Below are positions 1 to 8,301 of a stretch of 64,000 bases of DNA, in pieces. This DNA comes from DRYM01 sp964564025. Lineage in GTDB: Archaea; Thermoproteota; Thermoprotei_A; EX4484-217-1. Each line of letters opens with the position of its first letter. The stretch's first letter is position 1. The notes under the pieces are model-generated. The model saw only the letters and a list, made by a program, of their open reading frames with translations. It had not been told where the DNA came from and searched no databases. The position numbers and the translations under genes are program-made. Location: NCBI GenBank assembly GCA_964564025.1, contig CAZLZO010000001.1, positions 1 through 64,000 on the forward strand, read 5' to 3'.

Positions 1-2
1 AA

Positions 3-1358
3 AACATATTTGACACATTAGTTACGTATAAGCCTGGAACAACCGAACTCATAGGGAAACTTGCTGAAAAGTGGGAATCAAATGAAGATGCTACAGTATG
101 GACATTCTATCTTAGGAAAGGAGTAAAATTCCATGATGGTACAGAGTTAACGGCTGAAGCAGTAAAGTATTCTATTGAAAGAGTTCAGAAACTCCAGGGA
201 CCCCCAGCATTCCTACTTGATGCCATAGATAAAGTAGATGTTGTTGATAAGTACACTGTAAGATTTGTTCTTAAATACCCCTTCGCACCATTCCCGTCGC
301 TTGCAGCATTCATGGTAATGGCGCCTGTAAGCCCTGAAGCAGCTGAAAAGTATGGTGAAGAATTCGCTGAAAAACCTGTTGGAACAGGACCGTTTAAACT
401 AGAGTCATGGGTTAAAGGACAGGAAGTTGTTTTAGTAGCTAATGAAGATTATTGGAGAGGTAAGCCGAAAGTAGAAAAGATAATTATTAGAATATTTAAG
501 GACCCATCATCTCTAAGGATAGCTTTAGAAAACGGAGAAGTAGATATGGCCTTTGGAATACAGCCATCGGATATACCTGCTTTAGAAAAGAACCCGAACA
601 TTAAAGTTGCTTCAATAGAGGGATTAGTGATAGAATGGTTAGGTATGAATCTTAGAAGGGAACCATTCAATAATAAACTATTTAGGAAGGCAATAAACTA
701 CGCTATAAACTATGACTACATATTAAACAATGTTCTTAAAGGAACAGCAACTAGGCTTTATGGACCATTACCTCCGAAGATCTGGGGTTATGACGAGAAA
801 ATAGAAACCTACGCTTACAAGTACGATCCTGAGAAAGCTAAGGAATTATTGGCGAAAGCAGGGTATCCGAATGGTGAAGGTTTACAAGAACTTGAGTTAA
901 TAATAAGTACTGAAGAGAGGGCGGAAAGAGGAGAAGTAGCTGCTGTAATACAGGACAATTTAAGACAAATAGGTGTTAAAGTGAAAATAACGAATCTTGA
1001 CTGGTCAACGTTCTTAGATAGACTTTTCGCAGGAAACTTCGACATGTACATGGTCGATTGGTTCCCGGACTATGTAGACCCTGATGACTGGTTCTATCCG
1101 CTATTCTCATCTGAAGGACTAGGTTTAGACGGTTTTAAGAACGAAACTGTTGATGAATTAACGATGAAAGCTAGAACAATATCAGATATTGAAGAAAGAA
1201 CAGCAATTTATAAGCAACTACAGAAAATAGTTGTCGACGAAGCACCTTGGGTATTCCTGTACGTGCCAAAACTCTACGTATTCATGCAGAAGAATGTTGA
1301 GGGCTTCATACTGTATCCAGCATACTACATAGACTTCTACCCTGTATACAAGAGGTGA
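3..1358 (+). CDS. Oligopeptide ABC transporter substrate-binding protein, 5' partial
   Basis: Binding protein of an oligopeptide/dipeptide ABC importer (SBP family 5, DppA/OppA type), which captures peptides outside the membrane. The reading frame is open from base 3, well before the first internal ATG at 312, so the gene runs off the left edge and lacks its N-terminus and signal peptide. Family features are visible: WTFYLRKGVKFHDGTELTA near the start of the window, then PVGTGPFKLESW, RKAINYAINYDYI and a C-terminal PWVFLYVP segment. The stop is TGA at 1356. Four transporter genes follow on the same strand, the first only 11 bases away, so this heads or belongs to one operon. The substrate is inferred from the family; other SBP_bac_5 ligands such as nickel or oligosaccharides are possible. 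Confidence 0.93.
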   Translation, partial: NIFDTLVTYKPGTTELIGKLAEKWESNEDATVWTFYLRKGVKFHDGTELTAEAVKYSIERVQKLQGPPAFLLDAIDKVDVVDKYTVRFVLKYPFAPFPSLAAFMVMAPVSPEAAEKYGEEFAEKPVGTGPFKLESWVKGQEVVLVANEDYWRGKPKVEKIIIRIFKDPSSLRIALENGEVDMAFGIQPSDIPALEKNPNIKVASIEGLVIEWLGMNLRREPFNNKLFRKAINYAINYDYILNNVLKGTATRLYGPLPPKIWGYDEKIETYAYKYDPEKAKELLAKAGYPNGEGLQELELIISTEERAERGEVAAVIQDNLRQIGVKVKITNLDWSTFLDRLFAGNFDMYMVDWFPDYVDPDDWFYPLFSSEGLGLDGFKNETVDELTMKARTISDIEERTAIYKQLQKIVVDEAPWVFLYVPKLYVFMQKNVEGFILYPAYYIDFYPVYKR

Positions 1359-1369
1359 ACAGCTAAGAC

Positions 1370-2380
1370 ATGGCCAGGAGTATAACGCGTTTTCTTTTTA
1401 TACGCCTCCTTCAACTCATTCCAACAGTTTTAGGAGTTTTACTTATAGTTTTCATATTATCACGTATTTTGCCAGGTAACCCTATAGTTGCTATTTTAGG
1501 GCCGAAAGCAACACCTGAAAATATTGAAAGAGTAATTAAAGAACTAGGTCTTAACAAAGACTATTTAACGCAATTTATAGAGTATTTAGGTAAGATTTTA
1601 ACATTTGATTTTGGAAGATCATACATAATGAATGTTAGGGTAAGAGACCTTATTTTATCTAGACTACCTGCATCTTTCGAACTTGTAATTGCAGCTTACA
1701 TTTTAGCTGTAATTATGGGTTTACCTTTAGGTGTAATTGCTGCTTTAAAGAAGGGAACGTGGGTTGATGATTTAGTTAGGGTTATTGGTGTAATAGGTAT
1801 TTCAATGCCGACAATATGGCTAGGCATGGTTGTTCAAATTGTTTTCGGAATATACTTAGGATTCCCCGTTGGTGAAAGAATAGATCCTTTATTAGCTCCA
1901 AAGCCTATTACGGGATTTATGCTTATAGATACTTTACTTGAAGGAAACATTCACGGATTTGTTGATGCATTAAGGAGAATAGCGCTTCCAGCACTAACAC
2001 TTGCTTTTCCACTCTCAGGATTACTTATGAGGCTTGTGAGAGCAAATATGGTTGAAGTTTTACTTTCAGACTACATAAGAACAGCTAAAATGAAGAAATT
2101 ACCGCAGAACATAATCCTATATAGGCATGCCCTTAAGAACGCATTAATACCCGTAGTTACTGTTATGGGCCTTTATTTTGCAGTCGTCGTAACAGGGGAC
2201 ATAATAATAGAAACTATATTTTCATGGCCAGGTATTGGAAGACTAGTTTACGAAGCTGTAATGCTAAGAGACTACATGGTAATTCAGGGTACTGTAATAT
2301 TCATTTCCATAATATATGTACTTGTCAACTTAATCGTTGATATCATATACTTCTACATTGATCCTCGAATAAAGATTTAA
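1370..2380 (+). CDS. Oligopeptide ABC transporter permease (DppB type)
   Basis: First inner-membrane permease of the peptide importer, 336 residues, the usual DppB/OppB length. The N-terminus (ARSITRFLFIRLLQLIPTVL) is the typical DppB opening and first membrane segment. About six membrane spans follow, with an EAA-type coupling loop near residue 235 (DYIRTAKMKKLPQNIILYRH) and a C-terminal FSWPGIGRLVYEA motif shared by the family. The ATG at 1370 lies 11 bases after the stop of the binding protein. It should pair with the DppC-type subunit that follows. Confidence 0.93.
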   Translation: MARSITRFLFIRLLQLIPTVLGVLLIVFILSRILPGNPIVAILGPKATPENIERVIKELGLNKDYLTQFIEYLGKILTFDFGRSYIMNVRVRDLILSRLPASFELVIAAYILAVIMGLPLGVIAALKKGTWVDDLVRVIGVIGISMPTIWLGMVVQIVFGIYLGFPVGERIDPLLAPKPITGFMLIDTLLEGNIHGFVDALRRIALPALTLAFPLSGLLMRLVRANMVEVLLSDYIRTAKMKKLPQNIILYRHALKNALIPVVTVMGLYFAVVVTGDIIIETIFSWPGIGRLVYEAVMLRDYMVIQGTVIFISIIYVLVNLIVDIIYFYIDPRIKI

Positions 2381-2398
2381 GCGAAATGGTGACTTAAA

Positions 2399-3316
2399 TT
2401 GGGGTTTTTCGAAATATCGCCTGAAACAAAAGACGTGTTGGTAAGGTTCTTACAGCCATCTACGGTTCTAGGCATAGCTATTTTAGGAGCAATTATTATT
2501 TTAGGTATGTTGGTACCTTTAATATCCCCTTATGATCCATATGCTACTTCAGACAATGTGCTTTTGCCCCCGCTTTCATCAGGCCCTATGTGGCCATATA
2601 TTTTTGGAACGGACTCTTTAGGTAGAGATATATTTACAAGAGTTTTCTATGCAGTATCAATAGATCTAGCTGTTGCAATAATTACTGTGGGTTTAGCTGC
2701 ATCTATAGGTGTGGTTATAGGTTTAGTATCAGGATATTTTGGCGGAGTATTAGACTCTGTGCTCATGAGAATTATGGATGTTTTGATATCAATACCTGGG
2801 TTCATGCTAGCAATAGCTGTAGCTGCAGCTTTAGGTGCAAGCTTATTCAATGCTATGTTAGCCGTAGCTATAGTTACAGTACCAATATATGCAAGGCTTA
2901 TGAGAGGAGTTACTCTCTCAATTAAAGAACAACTCTACATTATGGCCGCAAGAGAAGCAGGCTTAGGTCCATTAAGAATAATATTTAAACACATTTTACC
3001 TAATGCATTAGCTCCACTAATAGTTCAATCAACATTAGAACTAGGCAACGCAATAATATACATTGCCGGATTAAGCTTCATAGGGCTAGGTGCGCAAGAA
3101 CCTCAGCCTGAATGGGGGCTAATGCTCAATGTCGGTAGAAAGTATTTGAGAGAAGCATGGTGGTTCGCTACATTCCCTGGCTTAATGATTTTCCTTGTTG
3201 TTTTATCATTTAACCTCATAGGAGATGGTTTGAGAGACGCGTTAGATCCTAGACTTAGAGGGACAATAAAGATTAAGAGGTCGAGACTATGGCGGTTCTT
3301 GAAATCAGAAACCTAA
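2399..3316 (+). CDS. Oligopeptide ABC transporter permease (DppC type)
   Basis: Second permease of the peptide importer, 305 residues. It has the DppC signature FGTDSLGRDIFTRVFYA near residue 65, about six membrane spans and the coupling loop YIMAAREAGLGPLRIIFKHI. The start is TTG at 2399, with a GGTGA ribosome site at 2388-2392 in front of it; no ATG or GTG gives a better fit. The 3' end overlaps the next gene by 28 bases, which suggests coupled translation. Confidence 0.92.
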   Translation: MGFFEISPETKDVLVRFLQPSTVLGIAILGAIIILGMLVPLISPYDPYATSDNVLLPPLSSGPMWPYIFGTDSLGRDIFTRVFYAVSIDLAVAIITVGLAASIGVVIGLVSGYFGGVLDSVLMRIMDVLISIPGFMLAIAVAAALGASLFNAMLAVAIVTVPIYARLMRGVTLSIKEQLYIMAAREAGLGPLRIIFKHILPNALAPLIVQSTLELGNAIIYIAGLSFIGLGAQEPQPEWGLMLNVGRKYLREAWWFATFPGLMIFLVVLSFNLIGDGLRDALDPRLRGTIKIKRSRLWRFLKSET

Positions 3317-4230
3317 CAGTACTATACTATACTCCAAAAGGCTTAGTTAAAGCATTAGACAATGTTTCACTGGACATTAAAAATAGAGGTGAAGTTCTAG
3401 GCTTAGTAGGTGAGTCGGGTTCAGGAAAGTCAACACTAGGATATACTATTGCAGGGCTTCTCCCAGACAATGCCGAAATAGTTTCGGGAAAAATAGTTGT
3501 TAACGGAGTAAACGTCCTAAATAGTAAAGAAGCTGGTAAAGCACGTATTTCAGTTATTTTTCAAGATGCTCTAACAGCTTTAAACCCTGTTTTGACTATA
3601 GGTGAACAAATAGCTGAAGTTTTCATATATAACCATAGTCTTTCAAGAAAAGAAGCTTATGAAGAAACAGTTAAAGTGTTAGAACAAGTTGGCTTACCTA
3701 GAAACTTTGTAAACAGATACCCTCATGAGCTTAGTGGTGGTCAAAGGCAAAGAGTAGTAATAGCTATGGCATTATCGATGAGGCCAGATTTAATAATAGC
3801 GGACGAGCCTACAACAGCATTGGACGTTACGGTTCAAGCTAAAATACTGAAATTGCTTCTTAAGGTAGTTAAGGAAAACAATTTAACGATGTTGTATATA
3901 ACTCATGATTTAAGCCTTGTAGCTCACATGTGCGACACTGTTGCGGTAATGTATGCTGGAGAAGTAGTAGAGTACGCTAATGTTAAACAACTTTTTAAAG
4001 AACCAAAGCATCCATATACTAAAGCATTACTTAAAGCTATACCTAGAGTAGATGTTGACGTAGAAGAGTTAGAGCATATTGAAGGCTCACCACCATCACT
4101 TATAAACCCCCCACCTGGGTGTAAATTCCACCCAAGATGCCCTAAAGCTATGGATGTTTGTAGGAGAAGAAAACCTGAATTAGTATCTATTAACGGTAAT
4201 AGGCTTGTAAGGTGCTTCCTCTATGGATAA
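3289..4230 (+). CDS. Oligopeptide ABC transporter ATP-binding protein (DppD type)
   Basis: One of the two ATPases that drive the peptide importer, 313 residues. Visible motifs are Walker A (GESGSGKST, about residues 41-49), the Q-loop, the signature LSGGQRQR, Walker B with the D-loop (DEPTTALD) and the H-loop (ITHDLS). The C-terminal extension has the cysteine-rich OppD/DppD pattern CKFHPRCPKAMDVC, which in this family can bind an iron-sulfur cluster. It overlaps the preceding permease by 28 bases and the next ATPase by 8 bases. Confidence 0.94.
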   Translation: MAVLEIRNLTVLYYTPKGLVKALDNVSLDIKNRGEVLGLVGESGSGKSTLGYTIAGLLPDNAEIVSGKIVVNGVNVLNSKEAGKARISVIFQDALTALNPVLTIGEQIAEVFIYNHSLSRKEAYEETVKVLEQVGLPRNFVNRYPHELSGGQRQRVVIAMALSMRPDLIIADEPTTALDVTVQAKILKLLLKVVKENNLTMLYITHDLSLVAHMCDTVAVMYAGEVVEYANVKQLFKEPKHPYTKALLKAIPRVDVDVEELEHIEGSPPSLINPPPGCKFHPRCPKAMDVCRRRKPELVSINGNRLVRCFLYG

Positions 4231-5191
4231 TTTGGAGAATAAGGCTCTTGTGAAAACAGTTGATTTAAGAAAGTATTATCCAGTATATGGCGGAATAATT
4301 AAGAGAGTAATAGGCTATTTAAAGGCTGTAGACGGAGTTACACTTACAATATCTAAGGGTGAATCCTTAAGCGTTGTTGGCGAAACAGGTTCAGGCAAAA
4401 CAACACTAGGTCTTCTACTTGCAAAACTTCTTGAACCAACTTCAGGTAAAATATTTTTTAAAGGAGTAGACATTACAAAAAGCGTTCCTAAGAAGTTAAG
4501 AAGAAAAATTAGAATGGTATTTCAAGACCCTTATGCATCACTTAACCCTAGAATGAAGATAATAGACCAAGTAGTGGAGCCCCTAATAACTGAAGGTTTA
4601 AGGAAAGATTTAGCTTACGATAAAGGATTTAAAATATTAGAATCTGTAGGTTTAGATTCGGATTTAGCTAAAAAATATCCTCATGAGCTTAGTGGTGGTC
4701 AAAGGCAAAGAGTAGTAATAGCCAGGGCTTTAATAACAGAGCCTGAATTCTTAATTTTGGATGAACCAACATCAATGCTTGATGTGTCAATACAAGCTCA
4801 AATACTTAACCTGTTAAAGAAACTTAAAAGAGAATTCTCACTAACCTATCTTTTCATAACTCATAACTTAGCTGTAGCAAGATACATAGGTGATAGAGTT
4901 GCTGTTATGTACCTAGGACAAATAGTTGAATTAGCCGATAAGAAATCCTTATTTAAGAACCCACTGCATCCATATACTAAAGCGTTAATATCAGCTTATC
5001 CCCCACCTGATCCTGAAAAACCATGGGAGCCTCTAGTTCCAGAAGACATTGCTGTGAACCCTATAAGTCCTCCTTCAGGTTGCCGATTCCATCCAAGATG
5101 CCCATACGCTATGGAAAAATGCAAAAATGTAGAACCTAAAATGGTTCACGTAAACTTCGAACACCATGTTAAATGCTTACTTTACACTTAG
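4223..5191 (+). CDS. Oligopeptide ABC transporter ATP-binding protein (DppF type)
   Basis: Second ATPase of the peptide importer, 322 residues. It has Walker A (GETGSGKTT), signature LSGGQRQR, Walker B and D-loop (DEPTSMLD), H-loop (ITHNLA) and a C-terminal CRFHPRCPYAMEKC motif like its DppD partner. The N-terminal extension before the ABC core (YPVYGGIIKRVIGYLKAVD) is typical of DppF/OppF. It is the last gene of the operon; a perfect hairpin lies just after the stop. Confidence 0.94.
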   Translation: MDNLENKALVKTVDLRKYYPVYGGIIKRVIGYLKAVDGVTLTISKGESLSVVGETGSGKTTLGLLLAKLLEPTSGKIFFKGVDITKSVPKKLRRKIRMVFQDPYASLNPRMKIIDQVVEPLITEGLRKDLAYDKGFKILESVGLDSDLAKKYPHELSGGQRQRVVIARALITEPEFLILDEPTSMLDVSIQAQILNLLKKLKREFSLTYLFITHNLAVARYIGDRVAVMYLGQIVELADKKSLFKNPLHPYTKALISAYPPPDPEKPWEPLVPEDIAVNPISPPSGCRFHPRCPYAMEKCKNVEPKMVHVNFEHHVKCLLYT

Positions 5192-5203
5192 CTTAAACAC
5201 TAC

Positions 5204-5227
5204 TATAGTGAATTAACCTTCACTATA
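5204..5227. terminator. Perfect inverted repeat after the peptide transporter operon
   Basis: TATAGTGAA at 5204-5212 and TTCACTATA at 5219-5227 form a perfect 9-base stem with a 6-base loop, 12 bases after the last dpp-type gene. It could stabilise or end the transcript, or be a protein site. The half-site TATAGTGA also occurs in the longer palindrome at 16583-16610. The assignment as terminator is by position only. Confidence 0.4.
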
Positions 5228-5324
5228 TTTACTTACAATGGTTTAATTCCAAATAACTAACTCTAATTATTATAGGAGAATAAAGTGTTTACCGAGGATT
5301 TTGAGGTCTTAGTGAAGACATTGC

Positions 5325-5537
5325 TTAAGAATGTCTTTCAAGAAATATGCCGATTAGGGTTAAAAAGATGCCTATTATAGTTATGACGTAGAGTGTTATT
5401 AAAGGTATTATTTTAACAAATGTGCAAAAGGTTTTCCAAAGAATTGTTTCAAATAAGGGTGAAAGAAATATTAAAGCTTCAATTAAAATTCCCAAACCCA
5501 TTCCTAAAAGGATGGTTCCAGTACACTTAGATACCAT
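5325..5537 (-). CDS. Small two-span membrane protein, unknown
   Basis: A 70-residue frame starting at ATG 5537. Two hydrophobic stretches fit two membrane spans: roughly residues 8-28 (ILLGMGLGILIEALIFL) and 44-64 (IPLITLYVITIIGIFLTLIG), joined by a short loop, with a charged tail (ERHS). No family is recognised. It stands alone between the peptide transporter and the toxin-antitoxin pair and points away from both. It may be real because of the regular membrane topology, but a chance frame in AT-rich DNA is possible. Confidence 0.4.
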   Translation of the reverse strand: MVSKCTGTILLGMGLGILIEALIFLSPLFETILWKTFCTFVKIIPLITLYVITIIGIFLTLIGIFLERHS

Positions 5538-5792
5538 ATTATTCAGCCTCTTACTCTACAATACATATAGTGTTTTTTCTTATAACTGCTTCCGATCTTG
5601 AACCAAGACCATTTCGGCAAAAAGCACGATTACACTTACTAGGTTTCTTTATGCTACTAGAGTCTATTAAACTCTAAGAGTCTTTAAGAGCTTATTCCAG
5701 CTCTTTTAGAACTTACTGTTAGGTCTCCTATTTTCCGAGACACCTTACTCTTTAGCAAGTTTAGTCTTTTTGTTTTTTGTTGTTCAACGGAA
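5538..5792. other. Gene-free stretch with three short hairpins
   Basis: No convincing coding frame. Three small inverted repeats follow one another: AGAGT/ACTCT near 5660-5676, AAGAGC/GCTCTT at 5686-5705 and GTCTC/GAGAC at 5723-5741. GTCTC/GAGAC stems also occur at the ends of the TnpB element at 13.8-15.3 kb, so this could be a small RNA or an old element end, but I see no protein remnant here. Confidence 0.3.
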
Positions 5793-5794
5793 AG

Positions 5795-5822
5795 CTTATA
5801 TTTTTAGTTTAACCAATGGTTA
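5795..5822 (+). promoter_or_regulatory. Promoter and likely operator of the toxin-antitoxin pair
   Basis: A TATA-like box (CTTATATTTTTA, about 5795-5805) lies about 25-30 bases before the expected transcript start. The inverted repeat TAACCA-A-TGGTTA at 5810-5822 sits between the box and the start. AbrB-type antitoxins usually repress their own promoter, so an operator at this spot is expected; the binding itself is inferred. Confidence 0.5.
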
Positions 5823-5837
5823 TACTTGGTGATACTA

Positions 5838-6104
5838 TTGGTTAAACTTAGGGTTAAAGTTGGTCCTAAAGGACAAATAATTATTCCTAAGATTTTCAGA
5901 GAAGCTTATAAGATTAAAGAGGGAGGATACGCAATACTTGAGCCAGCAGATGATAAGCTGATATTGAGAGGAATAGAAGATCCTAGAGATATTTTAACAT
6001 GGATTAGGGAGAGAAGGAAAAAAATTAAAGGTAAAGAAGCCAGGTTAGGGGATTTAGCTAAAGTAGACTTAGAAGAGGAATTTGAAAATGAAAATATTTG
6101 TTGA
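5838..6104 (+). CDS. AbrB/SpoVT-type antitoxin (VapB-like)
   Basis: DNA-binding antitoxin of the swapped-hairpin AbrB family, about 88 residues. The N-terminal motif KVGPKGQIIIPKIFREAY is the classic AbrB fold signature; the charged C-terminal part (WIRERRKKIKG onward) would wrap the toxin. Start chosen: TTG at 5838, preceded by GGTGA at 5828-5832; in-frame TTG 5826 and GTG 5829 are alternatives that suit a leaderless message. The gene overlaps the PIN-domain toxin by 17 bases, the usual vapBC arrangement. Likely function: neutralise the toxin and repress the operon. Confidence 0.88.
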   Translation: MVKLRVKVGPKGQIIIPKIFREAYKIKEGGYAILEPADDKLILRGIEDPRDILTWIRERRKKIKGKEARLGDLAKVDLEEEFENENIC

Positions 6105-6495
6105 TGCTAGTTTGCTAATATACTTGAATGTTAAAATGCCTGAAGACGAAGCTAAACTTATAGAGGACTTCTGGTTAAATCTACTATTAAATAATTTATT
6201 GTATACTAACGTATTGGTTCTAGACGAAGTAATATACGTGTCTAAAAGAAAATATGATGTATCACCTAAGGATACAATAGACTTCATAGATAAAGCAGTA
6301 CTTCCCTACGTCGACGTTTTATCAATAGGTTTAAGCGAGTATTTAAGAGCTAAAGAGCTAATGGTAAAATACGGGCTTAAACCATCGGATTCAATACATG
6401 TAGCAACAATAGAAAACCATGGTTTGCAAGCGGTGGCAACCGAAGACGAAGACTTTGAAAAAGTAGGAATTAAAAGGTTATGGATTAGGAAGTAA
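6088..6495 (+). CDS. PIN-domain ribonuclease toxin (VapC-like)
   Basis: PIN-domain endoribonuclease toxin, about 135 residues. The acidic metal-binding residues expected for the family are visible: Asp in FVDASLLIYL, Glu in VLDEVIYV, Asp in KPSDSIHVAT and Asp in ATEDEDF. The start is taken as ATG 6088 with GAGG at 6075-6078 in front; an in-frame TTG at 6082 also exists. It overlaps the antitoxin gene, so translation is probably coupled. Members of the family cut tRNA or rRNA; the target here cannot be read from sequence. Confidence 0.88.
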   Translation: MKIFVDASLLIYLNVKMPEDEAKLIEDFWLNLLLNNLLYTNVLVLDEVIYVSKRKYDVSPKDTIDFIDKAVLPYVDVLSIGLSEYLRAKELMVKYGLKPSDSIHVATIENHGLQAVATEDEDFEKVGIKRLWIRK

Positions 6496-6773
6496 GAAGT
6501 AAATTCATTGCTATACATGATATTATTTAGTAAATGTTATGAACAAGTTTAGTTACTATCCAAAAGCCTAGTCTTCAATGTTCCAATATAGTACATCCGA
6601 TAACAACGTTACTACCATGGCTTTACTCTTCGATAGTTGTTACGGTTATTAAGCTGTTGCTTCTCCCACTAACAATTTAAACGCTCACTTTACATTTAAC
6701 TTAAGGTTGCTATATATTGAATTAAAATTTTTATTCAACAATTTCTAATGTAGTACTGCGGTGACATTTAATA

Positions 6774-7790
6774 ATGGGTAAGCTTCGTCCTGAAATTCTT
6801 AGCAAATATGTTCTTACGAGAGTAGGGATTAAAGACTCTTCAGTCATAGTTGGACCAGCTATTGGCGAAGACTCAGCAATTATTGACTTAGGTGATGGAA
6901 GAGTTCTTGTAGCACATGTAGACCCTATAACGGGCGCTATTGAGTTTCTCGGATGGTTGGCTGTTCATATTGCAAGTAACGATGTCGCAGTAACTGGAGC
7001 AAAGCCTAAATGGCTACTTCCAGTTCTTTATTTTCCAGAGAATGCGCCAGAAGATCTTATAAATAAGATAACTAAGCAAATAGATTCTGCTGCAAAAGAG
7101 TTAGGGTCAATGGTTGTAGGTGGTCATTCAGAGTACACCCCAGGACTTAAGAGACCCTTTATTTCTATGACTGCATTAGGTATTGTAGAGAAAAATAAGG
7201 CCGTAAGGACGAGCGGTGCAAGAGCAGGTGATGTAATCGTAATGACTAAAACAGCTGCTGTAGAAGGAACAGCAATACTGTCAACAGATTTTGCCGAAGA
7301 ACTAATGGCTAGAGGGGTACCGTATGAAACCATTAAGCGTGGTACCGAATTCATTAAGAAAATTAGTGTCGTTAAAGAAGCATTAGTTCTTGCAGAAAAC
7401 AAATACGCGACATCAATGCATGATCCCACGGAGGGAGGAGTACTCGGCGGATTACTTGAAATAGCATATGCTTCAAATAAGACCTTAGAAGTTTGGGAGG
7501 ACAAAATACCTGTAGCTAAAGAAACTAAAGAACTCTGTAAAGCACTTAACATAGACGTTCTTAAGCTAATAAGCTCAGGGGTTCTTATAGCAACTGTGCC
7601 TAAAGATAAAGTTCATGAAGCACTAATGACACTTAATTCTAAAGGCTTTAACGCTTCAATTATAGGTGAAGTACATGAAGCTTCAGATAACTTAGTAATT
7701 CTTCATAGAACAGGGGGAATTGTTGAAAAATATGACAATGTTTTTGTCGAAGACGAGCTAATGAGGTTGTGGGAGAAGTACAAGGTTTAA
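6774..7790 (+). CDS. AIR synthase-like (HypE/ThiL/PurM superfamily) protein
   Basis: A 338-residue ATP-binding protein of the PurM/HypE/ThiL/SelD fold. Typical pieces are GEDSAIIDLGDGRVLVAHVD near residue 31, NDVAVTGAKP around 70, VVGGHSEY around 115 and the glycine-rich DPTEGGVLGGLLEIA around 215. It resembles the archaeal HypE-like group, but it ends in MRLWEKYKV and lacks the C-terminal cysteine that true HypE uses to carry the cyanide precursor, and no hydrogenase genes are in the window. So it is probably a different enzyme of unknown substrate. ATG 6774 has GGTGA at 6760-6764 upstream, and a TATA-like TATATATTGAA lies near 6710. Confidence 0.8.
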   Translation: MGKLRPEILSKYVLTRVGIKDSSVIVGPAIGEDSAIIDLGDGRVLVAHVDPITGAIEFLGWLAVHIASNDVAVTGAKPKWLLPVLYFPENAPEDLINKITKQIDSAAKELGSMVVGGHSEYTPGLKRPFISMTALGIVEKNKAVRTSGARAGDVIVMTKTAAVEGTAILSTDFAEELMARGVPYETIKRGTEFIKKISVVKEALVLAENKYATSMHDPTEGGVLGGLLEIAYASNKTLEVWEDKIPVAKETKELCKALNIDVLKLISSGVLIATVPKDKVHEALMTLNSKGFNASIIGEVHEASDNLVILHRTGGIVEKYDNVFVEDELMRLWEKYKV

Positions 7791-7803
7791 TTACTCGAAG
7801 TAT

Positions 7804-8235
7804 TCACCTTATATCTTCAATATACTCTAGTATTTTCATAATTTTTTCAAGAAATCTTGCTCTATTAACAACATATCTCTCATGTAAACCCTTCCCTACT
7901 TTAATGTCTTCCCAAAACACTACAACCTTAAAGACGAGCTTTCTATCTTTTACGGCAATAAGGTTAGCTTTAACAAGCACATTAGCCCCTATAGGTACGG
8001 GGTTAAGATGCTTAACTTCTACTTTAACACCAACAGTCATGTAGTCTTTAGGCAAATACTTTTTAACGCATTTCCACGCCACATTTTCCATAAAGGTAAT
8101 CATTGAAGGTGTTGCAAGAACATCGACATCGCCGCTACCTAAACTTTTAGCACTATGTTGAGGCTTAACTTCAAATACTTCTTCACATGTGGTACCTACA
8201 GGTATTTTAAATTCAGCTAAGCCCAAGTGCTTCAT
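7804..8235 (-). CDS. Hotdog-fold thioesterase, FlK-like
   Basis: A 143-residue hotdog-fold protein resembling the fluoroacetyl-CoA thioesterase (FlK) family. The segment VLATPSMITFMENVAWKCV (about residues 39-57) matches the conserved helix and active-site region, and VGVKVEVKHLNPVPIGANV (about 67-85) the central strand. These small proteins hydrolyse acyl-CoA thioesters, the natural substrate usually unknown. The gene converges with the AIR-synthase-like gene (13 bases between stops). The C-terminal extension after residue 115 is rich in Arg, Glu and Ile and probably helical. Confidence 0.8.
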   Translation of the reverse strand: MKHLGLAEFKIPVGTTCEEVFEVKPQHSAKSLGSGDVDVLATPSMITFMENVAWKCVKKYLPKDYMTVGVKVEVKHLNPVPIGANVLVKANLIAVKDRKLVFKVVVFWEDIKVGKGLHERYVVNRARFLEKIMKILEYIEDIR

Positions 8236-8301
8236 ACCTGGGAAACCAAAGCTTACTTGAATCCAAAAATTTAATAAAATATAAAATAATTTAAAAACAG
8301 C

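Noticed and set aside
7124..7552. 142-residue minus-strand frame
   Set aside because: Antisense to the AIR-synthase-like gene, no motif, no ribosome site.
7769..8044. 91-residue plus-strand frame
   Set aside because: Antisense to the FlK-like thioesterase and overlaps the end of the AIR-synthase-like gene; composition unlike a real protein.
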